Source: Pseudomonadota bacterium (GTDB lineage Bacteria; Pseudomonadota; Gammaproteobacteria; Burkholderiales; Thiobacillaceae). Taken from it: a DNA stretch of 64,000 nucleotides. Position 1 is the first letter of the stretch. Each line of letters begins with the position of its first letter. Under the pieces are notes generated by a model, which saw nothing but the letters and a program-made list of their open reading frames with translations, made no database searches and was not told the DNA's origin. A program made the translations under genes and the position numbers. Positions 18,856 to 30,045 of the stretch are shown here, one piece after another. The stretch covers positions 1 to 64,000 of the forward strand of contig JAUYET010000043.1 in NCBI GenBank assembly GCA_030691265.1. The letters run 5' to 3'.

Positions 18856-19707
18856 TCAGGCTTTCTGCTTGCGGCTACGCAGACCGGCCAAGCCAAGCAG
18901 GCCAAGGCCTAAAAGTGCCACTGAGCCAGGTTCCGGGACGGTTTTGGCGATGGAGTCGAGTTGCAGATCCACAGAGACGGGACAAGCGACACCGCTTTGG
19001 TAGCATATGCCGGTGTTGTAGAGCTTCAATTCAATGGCGCCCACGTCCGTGAAGTCAGCAGCCCCGCCGGCGCCATGAACGATATCGAAAGGCAACCCGT
19101 TCTCAACGTGGGACCCGGCTGAGAGTGCGAACCAGCTGAAAAGCCAATCGGTGGTATAGTTGGTAACGTTGAACAGCGTGCCGCTCTTTAGAATGGTGTA
19201 TTGCGTTGCGCTGGTATAGACGCCGACATCATAATTAAAGCCCAGGTCGGCTTGAATTACGGTGGCTACAAAGCGATCACAACCCAACAACGTCGTGCAC
19301 CCCGTCTGGTGAATCAGGTTGGCGTTGGCAAGCCCGCCGATATTGAGGTTCTCGACAGCAGCCAAATCGTCACCATCCCACTGGATGGTTGCTTCGCTCG
19401 CGACTCCAGAGTCGTTATTATACGACAGAAAACCGCTATCAACTGACAGCGACGCTCCTCTAGCGGCGTTAGCGCCGGATAGGGCATCAATAATCAAGTC
19501 GCGATAACCGCCGATAATAGTGCCGCCAGCAGAGCCATCAAACTGCTGAGCCACCGGACCAACTGCGTTGTTGTTATCTTCAACAAAGTTAACGAGAGGA
19601 GTAGCAGGGTCGTTAAACAGGTCAATGGTAGTTGCACTGGCGCTGGCGCCGTATCCGAGAGTTGCTGCTAACGTCGCGGTCAGCAGTGTGATTTTGTTAA
19701 GTTTCAT
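18856..19707 (-). CDS. PEP-CTERM sorting domain-containing secreted protein
   Basis: Signal peptide MKLNKITLLTATLAATLGYGASASA; C-terminus VPEPGSVALLGLGLLGLAGLRSRKQKA. Confidence 0.95.
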   Translation of the reverse strand: MKLNKITLLTATLAATLGYGASASATTIDLFNDPATPLVNFVEDNNNAVGPVAQQFDGSAGGTIIGGYRDLIIDALSGANAARGASLSVDSGFLSYNNDSGVASEATIQWDGDDLAAVENLNIGGLANANLIHQTGCTTLLGCDRFVATVIQADLGFNYDVGVYTSATQYTILKSGTLFNVTNYTTDWLFSWFALSAGSHVENGLPFDIVHGAGGAADFTDVGAIELKLYNTGICYQSGVACPVSVDLQLDSIAKTVPEPGSVALLGLGLLGLAGLRSRKQKA

Positions 19708-20298
19708 TTTGAACTCCTTAGGGTTTCAAGGTTGTGGCGCCATATTTGCCGCCTGGGTTGGATAAAGCAAGTGGCGTGCCAGCCCACATGCACCCCTATT
19801 TTTCCCTTAATAATCATATTGTTATGAAATATCTGCATTGGCACGCGCCCACAGCTCTTCATCCGTTGTAAAAAAATCCGACAGAGCATCGGGGGGCAGG
19901 CCGCGTTTATTCCCTGTGATGACCAGGGCATCAAGCGGCGAGTAATGAAATGTCGTTTGACACCAGAGAAACGCGGCCCGAACCATGGTTCCCCTGTTTT
20001 TCCCTCAGACCGTGGCAATCGGCTAACCCTTGCGGAAACTGTGTTTTGCCCCAGCTATTGTTTTCTGCTCCCTTGCCTGAATGCGCTTCGCATTGTCGTG
20101 ATGGCGCGCGGAACTCAACGTGAAGGGCTGCGATTGAGCCGCCGTAACGCTTCTGGTGTAAATTTATTCGACGCAGCCCGCGTGACCTGATGCATAAAGA
20201 GACTTTTTGATGCACTGCCAAGCCCATATGCCAGCGAAATTCCTACCCGTCCCCGAGTCGGGACGGGTATGGTGTGTTGTTTTCCTGGGATTTTATTG

Positions 20299-20997
20299 AT
20301 GCACAAAGACGTTCACTCCCTGCGGTACGCGGTCTACTGCAAGGAGAAGGGATTCCTCGACCCGAAGAACTATCCAGACGGCCGGGAATATGACACTTAC
20401 GACGATTATTCCGTGAATTTTGCGGCTTACAGCAAGTCAGGGGATATCGTCGGCACTGTGCGTATGGTCATCCCCAAACCGGGGCAGCGTTTCCCCTATC
20501 AAGATTTCTGCACCCCCTCCTCCAGCGTGGTTTTGCCCCCCTTGGGCAAGGCGGCGGAAATTTCCCGCCTGATCATCTCCCCCGAGTTCCGCGAAAAGCC
20601 GGATGCCGTGGAATTCGGCTTTTCCTCCCTGTTAAGCCTGCTGGCACGCCGAAGCGGCGCCAAGCAACCGAATCCGGAGTACACCCGCGTGTCGCCCGCC
20701 ATTGATCAAAGCACATCTCCGCGCCTCCTGCTCGGCCTGTTCCGCAAGATGTATCGCCACAGCAAGGAGCACGAGATTACCCATTGGTATGCCTCCATGG
20801 AGCGCACCCTGGCACGGATGCTTACGCGGATGCACTTTTCTTTCCACCAGATCAGCGCGCCAGTGGATTACTACGGGCCGGTCTCCCTGTATCTCGCCAG
20901 TATTGAAGAACTGGAGCAGACACTGGAAGCAAGAAATCCGACACTTCTCGCCTGGTTCCGAAAAAGTCGGGGCGACAATCCCCCTTTACCCCTTTAG
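20299..20997 (+). CDS. PEP-CTERM/exosortase system-associated acyltransferase (second paralogue, short N-terminus)
   Basis: LRYAVYCKEKGFLDPKNYPDGREYDTYDDYSVNFAAYSKSGDIVGTVRMV parallels 16729-17430. Confidence 0.85.
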   Translation: MHKDVHSLRYAVYCKEKGFLDPKNYPDGREYDTYDDYSVNFAAYSKSGDIVGTVRMVIPKPGQRFPYQDFCTPSSSVVLPPLGKAAEISRLIISPEFREKPDAVEFGFSSLLSLLARRSGAKQPNPEYTRVSPAIDQSTSPRLLLGLFRKMYRHSKEHEITHWYASMERTLARMLTRMHFSFHQISAPVDYYGPVSLYLASIEELEQTLEARNPTLLAWFRKSRGDNPPLPL

Positions 20998-21101
20998 TCC
21001 AAGCCGATCCCGACAGACAACAGAAGACGATATCCGGTTGACTGGTTGATGAATGCTGTCATGCCTGATTGTTCGTGTCCGTTGGTCGTTACAATCAACC
21101 C

Positions 21102-21836
21102 ATGAAGATTGAATTGATATCCACGGAGGATCGTGGGCGCTACCTGGTAAGCCACACAGCCGAAATCGAGCGCATTTTGCGCGAGGTAATGGACGACAAG
21201 AACATCGTTTCCCTGTATGGCGGAAACGGCAAGCAGTTCCTGCTATCCACCCTCGTAGCGGTTGAGGCGGAAAAGGGTTATGTGTTGCTGGAGCAGGGCG
21301 TGGACGAGGCCATGAATGCGTTGTTGCTGAACAGCAAAGAATGCGTTTGTGCATCGACCCACGACCAGGTTCACGTCCAGTTCTCCTGCACAAAGATCGA
21401 ATCAGCCAGTCTTGGTCAAGAGGTGATGTTCCGCGTGCCGATACCGAAGGAACTCCTCCGGTTGCAGCGTCGCGAGTACTACCGCCTGGTGACCTCTGTG
21501 ATCAACCCGGTGAAATGCTTGATCAATACCGGAGCCGGCTTGATGGAGACCGTTGTGGTCGATATCAGTATCGGCGGCGTTGGCGTGTTGGCGTACCCGG
21601 AAGATGGCCGTCTCGAGGCTGGAGAAACCTTTCACGGGTGCCGTATCACGTTGCCGGGGACTGGCGAGTTTGCGGTAGGGCTGAATGTCAGCACGACCTT
21701 CGAAATTACCTTGAAGAACGGTCGCCTCACCCATCGGGCGGGTTGCCAGTTCATCGACTTGCCGCCCAGCGTGGAAACGGCGATTCAACGCTACATCATT
21801 CAGGTCGACCGGGAACGACGCGCGCGTTACGGCTGA
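21102..21836 (+). CDS. flagellar brake-like / PilZ domain protein (YcgR-type)
   Basis: FRVPIPKELLRLQRREYYRLVTSVINPVKCLI...VVDISIGGVGVLAYPED (RxxxR ... D/NxSxxG PilZ motifs). Confidence 0.85.
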   Translation: MKIELISTEDRGRYLVSHTAEIERILREVMDDKNIVSLYGGNGKQFLLSTLVAVEAEKGYVLLEQGVDEAMNALLLNSKECVCASTHDQVHVQFSCTKIESASLGQEVMFRVPIPKELLRLQRREYYRLVTSVINPVKCLINTGAGLMETVVVDISIGGVGVLAYPEDGRLEAGETFHGCRITLPGTGEFAVGLNVSTTFEITLKNGRLTHRAGCQFIDLPPSVETAIQRYIIQVDRERRARYG

Positions 21837-21863
21837 GTTTCTGCGGCAAGTGCGACGCCAGAT

Positions 21864-21893
21864 GTAGGTTGGGCAAAGCGCAGCGTGCCCAAC
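21864..21893 (+). repeat. GTAG-type REP element
   Basis: GTAG + hairpin GTTGGGC...GCCCAAC; same unit recurs at 54273-54348. Confidence 0.75.
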
Positions 21894-21937
21894 ATTTCAC
21901 GTACTGATGTTGAGCACTCCAACGGGGGAATCCAGGA

Positions 21938-23622
<1,685 letters not shown>

Positions 23623-23715
23623 GGGGGGCCACCGTTTGAAAGGCTGGCACTATAACAAATGGGCCGCTAAAATGCCGCGATTCCATCGTTGTTCTTGCGG
23701 ATTAAGGAGCGTTAC

Positions 23716-24354
23716 ATGAAATCTCTCACGCTGTTGACTGGCCTGTTATTTGCCGCCATTTCTTTGGCCACCCCTGCTTGGGCCAACCCCACGCCGGCCC
23801 CCGCCGCCAAAGGCGACCCCGCCAAGGCGCAAAAAATTGTCAATGACGTCTGCGGCGCCTGCCACAGCACCGACGGCAACAGCACCTCGCCGGCCTATCC
23901 CGTTCTGGCTGGACAACATCCTGAATACATTGCCAAGCAATTGGGCGAATTCAAAGCCGGCGCACGCAAGAACGCCATCATGGCGCCCAACGTGACCAAT
24001 CTTTCCGCTGACGACATGCTGAATCTGGCGGCTTATTTCAGCGCTCAGCAACCTAAACCCAAGTTGGCCAAGGACGCTGCGTTGGTGGCGGAAGGCCAGA
24101 AGATATTCAAGGGTGGTAACGCCGGCAGCGGCGTTCCCGCTTGCGCCTCCTGCCACGGCCCGGCCGGTTCCGGCATCCCGGTGCAATTCCCGCGTCTGGC
24201 GGGCCAGCATGCCAAATATGTGCTGTCTCAACTGAAGAACTTCCGCAGCGGCGATCGCACCAATGACGGCGGCAAAATGATGCAAGTCATCGCCCGCAAG
24301 ATGACCGACCAGGAAATGAAAGCCGTGGCCGAGTACATCAACGGCTTGCGTTGA
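23716..24354 (+). CDS. diheme cytochrome c4-like protein
   Basis: Signal peptide; two CxxCH motifs (CGACH, CASCH); KTC4-like spacing. Confidence 0.9.
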   Translation: MKSLTLLTGLLFAAISLATPAWANPTPAPAAKGDPAKAQKIVNDVCGACHSTDGNSTSPAYPVLAGQHPEYIAKQLGEFKAGARKNAIMAPNVTNLSADDMLNLAAYFSAQQPKPKLAKDAALVAEGQKIFKGGNAGSGVPACASCHGPAGSGIPVQFPRLAGQHAKYVLSQLKNFRSGDRTNDGGKMMQVIARKMTDQEMKAVAEYINGLR

Positions 24355-24382
24355 TTTTGCGTTGATTCACAGGTTTATCTGT

Positions 24383-24407
24383 AACGGCCCGCTTCAGGCG
24401 GGCCGTT
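24383..24407. terminator. hairpin terminator
   Basis: aacggcccgcttcaggcgggccgtt followed by ttctttt. Confidence 0.75.
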
Positions 24408-24426
24408 TTCTTTTGTAGCCGCCCTC

Positions 24427-26412
24427 ATGCTTTCAGACCTCAACCCGCAGCAGCGTGAAGCGGTGAAATATCTGGATGGCCCGCAGCTGGGGCTGGCGGG
24501 CGCCGGGTCGGGGAAAACCCGCGTCATCACGCGCAAGATCGCTTATCTCGCCACCGAGTGCGGCATCGATGCGCGCCATATCGCCGCAATCACCTTCACC
24601 AACAAGGCGGCGCGCGAAATGCGCGAGCGCGTGTCCGAATTGCTCCCGGGCCGGCAGGGCAAGGGGCTGACGGTCTCCACGTTTCACTCGCTGGGACTGC
24701 AAATTCTGCGCCATGAAGCCAGGCGCCTGGGCTACAAACCCCGCTTCTCGGTGCTCGATGCCGCCGATGCGCAGCAAATCCTGGCCGATATTCTGAAAAC
24801 AGGCGACAAAGCCAGCCTGCGCCAAGCCGCCAGCGTCGTTTCCAACTGGAAAAATGCGCTGCTTGCGCCGTTTGCCGCGCTGCAAGCGGCCGCGGACGAG
24901 ACCGAGCGCCAGTTCGCAGTCGCCTATCAAGCGTATCAAGACACCTTGCGCGCTTATCAGGCGATGGATTTCGACGATCTGATTCGTCTGCCTGTCGAGC
25001 TATTCCGGGGGCATCCCGAAGCATTGGAAACCTGGCAAGGACGCCTGCGTTACTTGCTGGTGGACGAATACCAGGACACCAATGGCGCCCAATACGAGTT
25101 GCTGAAGCTGTTGGCCGGCGTGTCGGGCCGCTTCACCGCAGTGGGGGACGATGACCAGGCCATTTACGCCTGGCGCGGCGCGGATGTCGAGAATCTGCGC
25201 CGGCTGACGGAGGATTACCCCAGCCTCAAGATTATTCCGTTGACTCAGAACTACCGCTCCAGCCAGCGCATCTTGCGCGCCGCCAACAGCGTCATCCGCA
25301 ATAACCCGCGTCTGCACGAAAAGAACTTATGGAGCGAACACGGTCTCGGCGATCTCATCGAACTCCTGCAATGCCGCGATGATCGGCATGAAGCGGAAAC
25401 CGTCGCGCTGCGCATCTCCGCCCACAAGTTCGAGTGCCGCACGCGCTTTGCCGACTATGCCATCCTGTATCGCGGCAACCACCAGGCTCGCTTGTTCGAG
25501 GAGGCGTTACGAGAAGCCAAGATTCCTTATCAGCTCTCCGGCGGCCAGTCCTTCTTCGACAAAGCCGAAATCAAGGATCTCACCGCTTACCTGCGCCTCA
25601 TCGCCAACCCGGATGACGACCCGGCTTTTATTCGCGCAGTCACCACGCCCCGACGCGGGATCGGCGCCGGCACCCTGGAAAAACTCGGCGATCACGCCGG
25701 GCAGCGCCAGGTCAGCTTGTTTGCGGCGGCCTTCGAATCCGGATTCCAGACCCATCTTCCAGCCCGACAACAGGAACCGCTGATCGAGTTTTGCGATTTC
25801 ATCAATCGCATCGCCGAGCGCGCAGAAAAAGAACCCGCCGGCCGCCTGCTGGAAGAACTGCTCGCCGCCATTCAATACGAGGAATGGCTATACGAGACGG
25901 AAGACGATCGTGCGGCCAAGGCGAAGTGGCTCAATGTGCGTGATTTTGTCGCGTGGCTGACCAAGAAGGGCGAGGAAGACGGCAAAACGTTGATCGAACT
26001 CACTCAGATCGTCACGTTGATGAACCTGCTGGAAGGGCGCGATAACGAAGAGGTCGATGCGGTGCGTCTTTCCACGCTACATGCCGCCAAGGGCCTCGAA
26101 TTTCCGCATGTCTACCTGGTCGGCGTCGAAGAGGAAATCCTGCCGCACCGCGAGTGCCTGGAAGGCTCACGCCTGGAAGAAGAACGTCGGCTGATGTACG
26201 TCGGCATCACGCGCGCAAGGCGTGGTTTGACCATAAGCTGGTGCGCCAAGCGCAAACGCGGCGGCGAAATTACGCCCTGCGAGCCTTCACGTTTTCTGAA
26301 TGAAATCGATCAGAACGAGGTCAAGCGATCAGGTGCGGCGCAAGAAAGCAGCGAAGTCAAAGAAGACGGTCGGCGTCGGCTATCCGCCCTCAAAGCGATG
26401 CTGACCAAATGA
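24427..26412 (+). CDS. rep: ATP-dependent DNA helicase Rep
   Basis: LNPQQREAVKYLDGPQLGLAGAGSGKTRVI; VDEYQDTN; STLHAAKGLEF; YVGITRAR. Confidence 0.95.
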   Translation: MLSDLNPQQREAVKYLDGPQLGLAGAGSGKTRVITRKIAYLATECGIDARHIAAITFTNKAAREMRERVSELLPGRQGKGLTVSTFHSLGLQILRHEARRLGYKPRFSVLDAADAQQILADILKTGDKASLRQAASVVSNWKNALLAPFAALQAAADETERQFAVAYQAYQDTLRAYQAMDFDDLIRLPVELFRGHPEALETWQGRLRYLLVDEYQDTNGAQYELLKLLAGVSGRFTAVGDDDQAIYAWRGADVENLRRLTEDYPSLKIIPLTQNYRSSQRILRAANSVIRNNPRLHEKNLWSEHGLGDLIELLQCRDDRHEAETVALRISAHKFECRTRFADYAILYRGNHQARLFEEALREAKIPYQLSGGQSFFDKAEIKDLTAYLRLIANPDDDPAFIRAVTTPRRGIGAGTLEKLGDHAGQRQVSLFAAAFESGFQTHLPARQQEPLIEFCDFINRIAERAEKEPAGRLLEELLAAIQYEEWLYETEDDRAAKAKWLNVRDFVAWLTKKGEEDGKTLIELTQIVTLMNLLEGRDNEEVDAVRLSTLHAAKGLEFPHVYLVGVEEEILPHRECLEGSRLEEERRLMYVGITRARRGLTISWCAKRKRGGEITPCEPSRFLNEIDQNEVKRSGAAQESSEVKEDGRRRLSALKAMLTK

Positions 26413-26453
26413 AAAACGCGGTCTTGAGCTTCAAAGCTCAAGACCGCGTTTTC
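26412..26453. terminator. strong hairpin terminator
   Basis: aaaacgcggtcttgagctttcaaagctcaagaccgcgtttt-type perfect stem. Confidence 0.85.
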
Positions 26454-26488
26454 AAGCTCAGACCGTTGCGGGCTACTATTTCTACGGG

Positions 26489-27292
26489 CTATTTTTTCAT
26501 GGGCGCTTTGGCAGCCACCGCAATCGCCGTCTTCGCTTCCGCAACCATGTAATCCACTGCCAGTTTCGTATCGGCATCGGACAGCTTCACGTTACCGCCT
26601 TTGGCCGGGCCGCCAAAACTGCCGTTGATTGCCGCGTTGTAGAGGAACTCCTTGCCTTCCTTGATCAACGGCATCCATGCCTTGGCATCTGTCAGTTTCT
26701 GCGCGCCGGTTACGCCGGTGTCATGGCAGGAAGCGCAGTTCTCGCCATACACCGTTTTGCCACGCGCCAGGTCAGCAGCGCTGGGCTCCACTTCTTTCTT
26801 CAGCACGGGTTCGAAATTGGCGCCGGCTGCATTGGTCATGTAGACCACGCCACGCGCCACCTCCATGTCGCTCAGATCCGGATCGCCGCCGCGGGCGGGC
26901 ATCTTGTTGAAACCTTTCAGGGCGTGATCCAGCAGTGTCGGGTAGCTCTGGGAAATACGCTTGCCCCAGTCGGCTTTTTCCTTGAACTTGGGAGAGCCCA
27001 ACGCACCGGAGGCATGGCAGCCAGCACAGATTTCGTTGTAAACCTGCTCACCGGTGAGTTCGACTTTGGGGACATTGGGATCAATCGCCTGCGACTGGCC
27101 GAAAGACTGAATGCGTTCACGCACCGCTTTTTCGGCAACCGGGGCCGGGTCGGTCTGGCCCATGTTGTGCTGGATGCCCAGGAACAACATCACGATCAGG
27201 AAGATCGTCAGGCCTGGAGCAAACAGGCCACCTAGCGTGGCGGCAAGAAAATCTTTTGGCGTCGTTTTTGTCATTTGCTGATGTTCGGACAT
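26489..27292 (-). CDS. membrane-anchored diheme cytochrome c5-like protein
   Basis: N-terminal TM; CAGCH and CASCH motifs. Confidence 0.88.
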   Translation of the reverse strand: MSEHQQMTKTTPKDFLAATLGGLFAPGLTIFLIVMLFLGIQHNMGQTDPAPVAEKAVRERIQSFGQSQAIDPNVPKVELTGEQVYNEICAGCHASGALGSPKFKEKADWGKRISQSYPTLLDHALKGFNKMPARGGDPDLSDMEVARGVVYMTNAAGANFEPVLKKEVEPSAADLARGKTVYGENCASCHDTGVTGAQKLTDAKAWMPLIKEGKEFLYNAAINGSFGGPAKGGNVKLSDADTKLAVDYMVAEAKTAIAVAAKAPMKK

Positions 27293-27487
27293 GGCGCAGA
27301 CCCTAGTCATGGTTGGGGGACCCGGTGATTATAAGGGTTTTACGCAGCCGGCCAAACGATCGCTATGTTATGCTGCGTTTCCCTCTCGCCCGGCATAGTA
27401 ACTGAGTGGATTTATGCTCTCCGAAGCGAAGTCATGTGGGTTAGTGAAGACAAAGCGATATCTGGCCTCACAACATTTCAATACAAC

Positions 27488-27564
27488 GCGGTCGTAGCTC
27501 AGATGGATAGAGTATCGGCCTCCGAAGCCGAGGGTCGTGGGTTCGAGTCCCGCCGACCGCACCA
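27488..27564 (+). tRNA. tRNA-Arg (anticodon CCG)
   Basis: Acceptor GCGGTCG/CGACCGC, anticodon arm TCGGC-CTCCGAA-GCCGA, TTCGAGT loop, encoded CCA. Confidence 0.95.
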
Positions 27565-27771
27565 AATCATGTATTTACGTAGCATTCCGTGTCTCTAACT
27601 AGCCAATTTCAGGTCACAACCCAGGGCATCCCGGTAAGCGGTGAAGGCCCGGGCGTTGTAAATTTTCTCGTCGATGTACTTGGTGACGTCCTGGCAGCCT
27701 GTCGGTTTGGCGCGCTTGCTTGTTACAGACGTGTAATGAAAGCTGGCTAGCTTCGACAACACGACAAAACA

Positions 27772-28053
27772 ATGACTACGGATAGGGCACGCATGAATAA
27801 GCAAGACATCGCGCAGAGCAATGAAAAACCGGCAGAACGCAGAACAAACCCGTTGTTACGTAACCATTTCGATTCTGCGTTGGCCCTGCTCGAACCTCTG
27901 TTGCTCAACTCGGCATCGCTCAATGGCACCAGCCTTTACCGGGCCATGAGCCAGCTTCAAAACACCTACCCCGATCTGAGCGGCAACGAGATCGAGGCGT
28001 TGGTGGCGGCGGTCGTGCGGTCTTTGCAGAATCGGGGCGAGAAGAGCGGTTAG
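27772..28053 (+). CDS. hypothetical protein
   Basis: 93 aa ORF with coherent composition (HFDSALALLEPLLLNSASLNGTSLYRAMSQL). Confidence 0.45.
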   Translation: MTTDRARMNKQDIAQSNEKPAERRTNPLLRNHFDSALALLEPLLLNSASLNGTSLYRAMSQLQNTYPDLSGNEIEALVAAVVRSLQNRGEKSG

Positions 28054-28351
28054 CGACCGCCTTGCTGAAGGTGGCAACCGCATTGAAGACAAGAAGCGCC
28101 TCGGAATGGAAGCGAGCGCCAGTTTGTTGTTCAAATTACCCAGCAATGCCCGGGAAATTCCTACCAATACGCAAAAACCGCCCCAATTCAGCGTCAACGT
28201 GACGATTTGTGACAACGTTAAATGCCTGCCTGAAATAGTCCAATTGCCTGATCTTTTTGCTATTTTCAGTAACCGAGTGGTCCAGTAACATCCGCCCCGC
28301 AACTAGAGTTGCCTTTCCCCCTCCGGGGACTTATCAAAAAGGAGATTCAAT

Positions 28352-28657
28352 ATGAAAGCTATCGTAATCGCTGCTGCTGCCGTTCTCGCCATGGCCGCTG
28401 GCGTTGCTTCCGCTGACCAGGCTCTGGCTCAGAAGAGCGCCTGCATGAGCTGCCACCAGGTCGACAAGAAGGTCGTCGGCCCGTCCTACAAAGATGTCGC
28501 CAAGAAGTACAAGGGCGACGCCAAGGCTGCCGATCACATCGTTACCGTGATCAAGAAGGGTGGCAAGGGCGTTTGGGGTCCGGTTCCGATGCCCCCGCAC
28601 CCGCAAGTGTCCGACGACAACGCCAAGAAACTGGCCGACTGGGTTCTGTCCCTGTAG
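28352..28657 (+). CDS. class I cytochrome c (c551/c552-like)
   Basis: Signal peptide; CMSCHQVDKKVVGPSYKDVAKKY...MPPHPQVSDDNAKKLADWVLSL; AAGGAG RBS. Confidence 0.93.
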   Translation: MKAIVIAAAAVLAMAAGVASADQALAQKSACMSCHQVDKKVVGPSYKDVAKKYKGDAKAADHIVTVIKKGGKGVWGPVPMPPHPQVSDDNAKKLADWVLSL

Positions 28658-28694
28658 GTCGGGCGGTACGCGAAAGCCGGCTATTCAATGCCAT

Positions 28695-28723
28695 AAAAGA
28701 GCCGGGTTCTCCCGGCTTTTTTT
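28695..28723. terminator. hairpin terminator
   Basis: agccgggttctcccggcttttttt. Confidence 0.8.
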
Positions 28724-28790
28724 ATGGTTCAGCGTGCGTCGCGGGTGTGATATAAACCGCCGGTTTTTCAGGCTTTTCGGGAGTATTCAG

Positions 28791-29936
28791 GTGCATTCCA
28801 GCAAGCTCGCACTATCCGTCGTCTCTTTGACCCTGGCGATTTCCATCGCCGGTTGCGGCAACAAGGCAGAGACCGGTAGCAATGTCATCAAGATCGGTTC
28901 CGTCGCCCCGCTGACCGGGCCGCAAACCCACATCGGCAAAGACAACGAAAACGGCGCTCGCCTGGCGGTCGACGAAATCAATGCCAAGGGGCTGGAGTTG
29001 GGTGGCAAGAAGGTGAGCTTGGAGTTGCTTGGCGAGGATGATCAGGCCGAACCGAAGACCGCCACCATCGTCGCCCAGAAGCTGGTCGATGCCGGCGTGG
29101 TGGCGGTGATCGGCCACCTGAATTCGGGCACCAGCATCCCGGCTTCGAAGATTTACCACGATGCCGGCATTCCGCAGATTTCCCCCTCCGCCACCGCCGT
29201 GGCCTATACCGCGCAGGGTTACCAGACTGCTTACCGGGTGATGGCCAACGATGCCCAGCAGGGCAAGGCGCTGGGCCAGTTTGCAGTGGGCAAGATGGCG
29301 GCGAAGAAGATCGCCATCATCGACGACCGCACCGCGTACGGCCAAGGCCTGGCGGATGAATTTGAGAAGGCGGCCAAGGCGGCCGGCGGCGAGATCGTCG
29401 CGCACGAATTCACCAATGACCGCGCCACCGATTTCAGCGCGATTCTCACCAGCATCAAGGGCAGGACGCCGGATCTGATCTTCTTCGGCGGCATGGACCC
29501 GCAGGGCGGACCGATGGCGAAACAGATGAAGAGCCTCGGGCTGACTGCCAAATTGCTTGGCGGCGATGGCCTGCAGAATGTGAATTTCATGAAACTGGCG
29601 GGCGCCGATGCCGAAGGCGTGATCGCCTCCTCGCCCGGCCTGCCGATCGATTCGATGCCCGGCGGCCCGGCATTCCGCAAGCGCTTCGAGGCCAAATATG
29701 GCGCGATCCAGGTCTACGCCCCCTATGCCTACGACGCCGTCTACGCGCTGGTCGATGCCATGAAGCGCGCCAACTCCGCCGAACCGGCCAAGGTGCTGGC
29801 GGAGTTGCCGAAGACCGACCTTCAGGGGGTCAGCGGCCCGGTCAAGTTCGATGCCAAGGGCGATACCACCGGCGGCGCCGTGACCCTCTACGAGGTCAAG
29901 GGCGGCAAGTGGCAGGTGCTGGAAACCATCAAATAA
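28791..29936 (+). CDS. livK: branched-chain amino acid ABC transporter substrate-binding lipoprotein
   Basis: GTG start, lipobox IAGC, VIKIGSVAPLTGPQTHIGKDNENGARLAVDEINAKG; upstream of livHMGF. Confidence 0.9.
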   Translation: MHSSKLALSVVSLTLAISIAGCGNKAETGSNVIKIGSVAPLTGPQTHIGKDNENGARLAVDEINAKGLELGGKKVSLELLGEDDQAEPKTATIVAQKLVDAGVVAVIGHLNSGTSIPASKIYHDAGIPQISPSATAVAYTAQGYQTAYRVMANDAQQGKALGQFAVGKMAAKKIAIIDDRTAYGQGLADEFEKAAKAAGGEIVAHEFTNDRATDFSAILTSIKGRTPDLIFFGGMDPQGGPMAKQMKSLGLTAKLLGGDGLQNVNFMKLAGADAEGVIASSPGLPIDSMPGGPAFRKRFEAKYGAIQVYAPYAYDAVYALVDAMKRANSAEPAKVLAELPKTDLQGVSGPVKFDAKGDTTGGAVTLYEVKGGKWQVLETIK

Positions 29937-29939
29937 ACC

Positions 29940-30024
29940 GTCATTCCCGTGAAAACGGGAATCCAGAGCGTCAATCTGATTGAAGTTTGACGAACGAACT
30001 GGATTCCCGCCTGCGCGGGAATGA
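29940..30024. repeat. inverted-repeat intergenic element (ATTCCCG...CGGGAAT type)
   Basis: gtcattcccgtgaaaacgggaatccag ... ctggattcccgcctgcgcgggaatgac. Confidence 0.8.
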
Positions 30025-30045
30025 CGAGCCCCTCCCTCCCCACAC

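Noticed and set aside
19750-20020. Minus-strand coding-like fragment (SPLDALVITGNKRGLPPDALSDFFTTDEELWARANADIS)
   Set aside because: Looks like the C-terminus of a decayed gene but no family could be assigned and the upstream frame is not supported.
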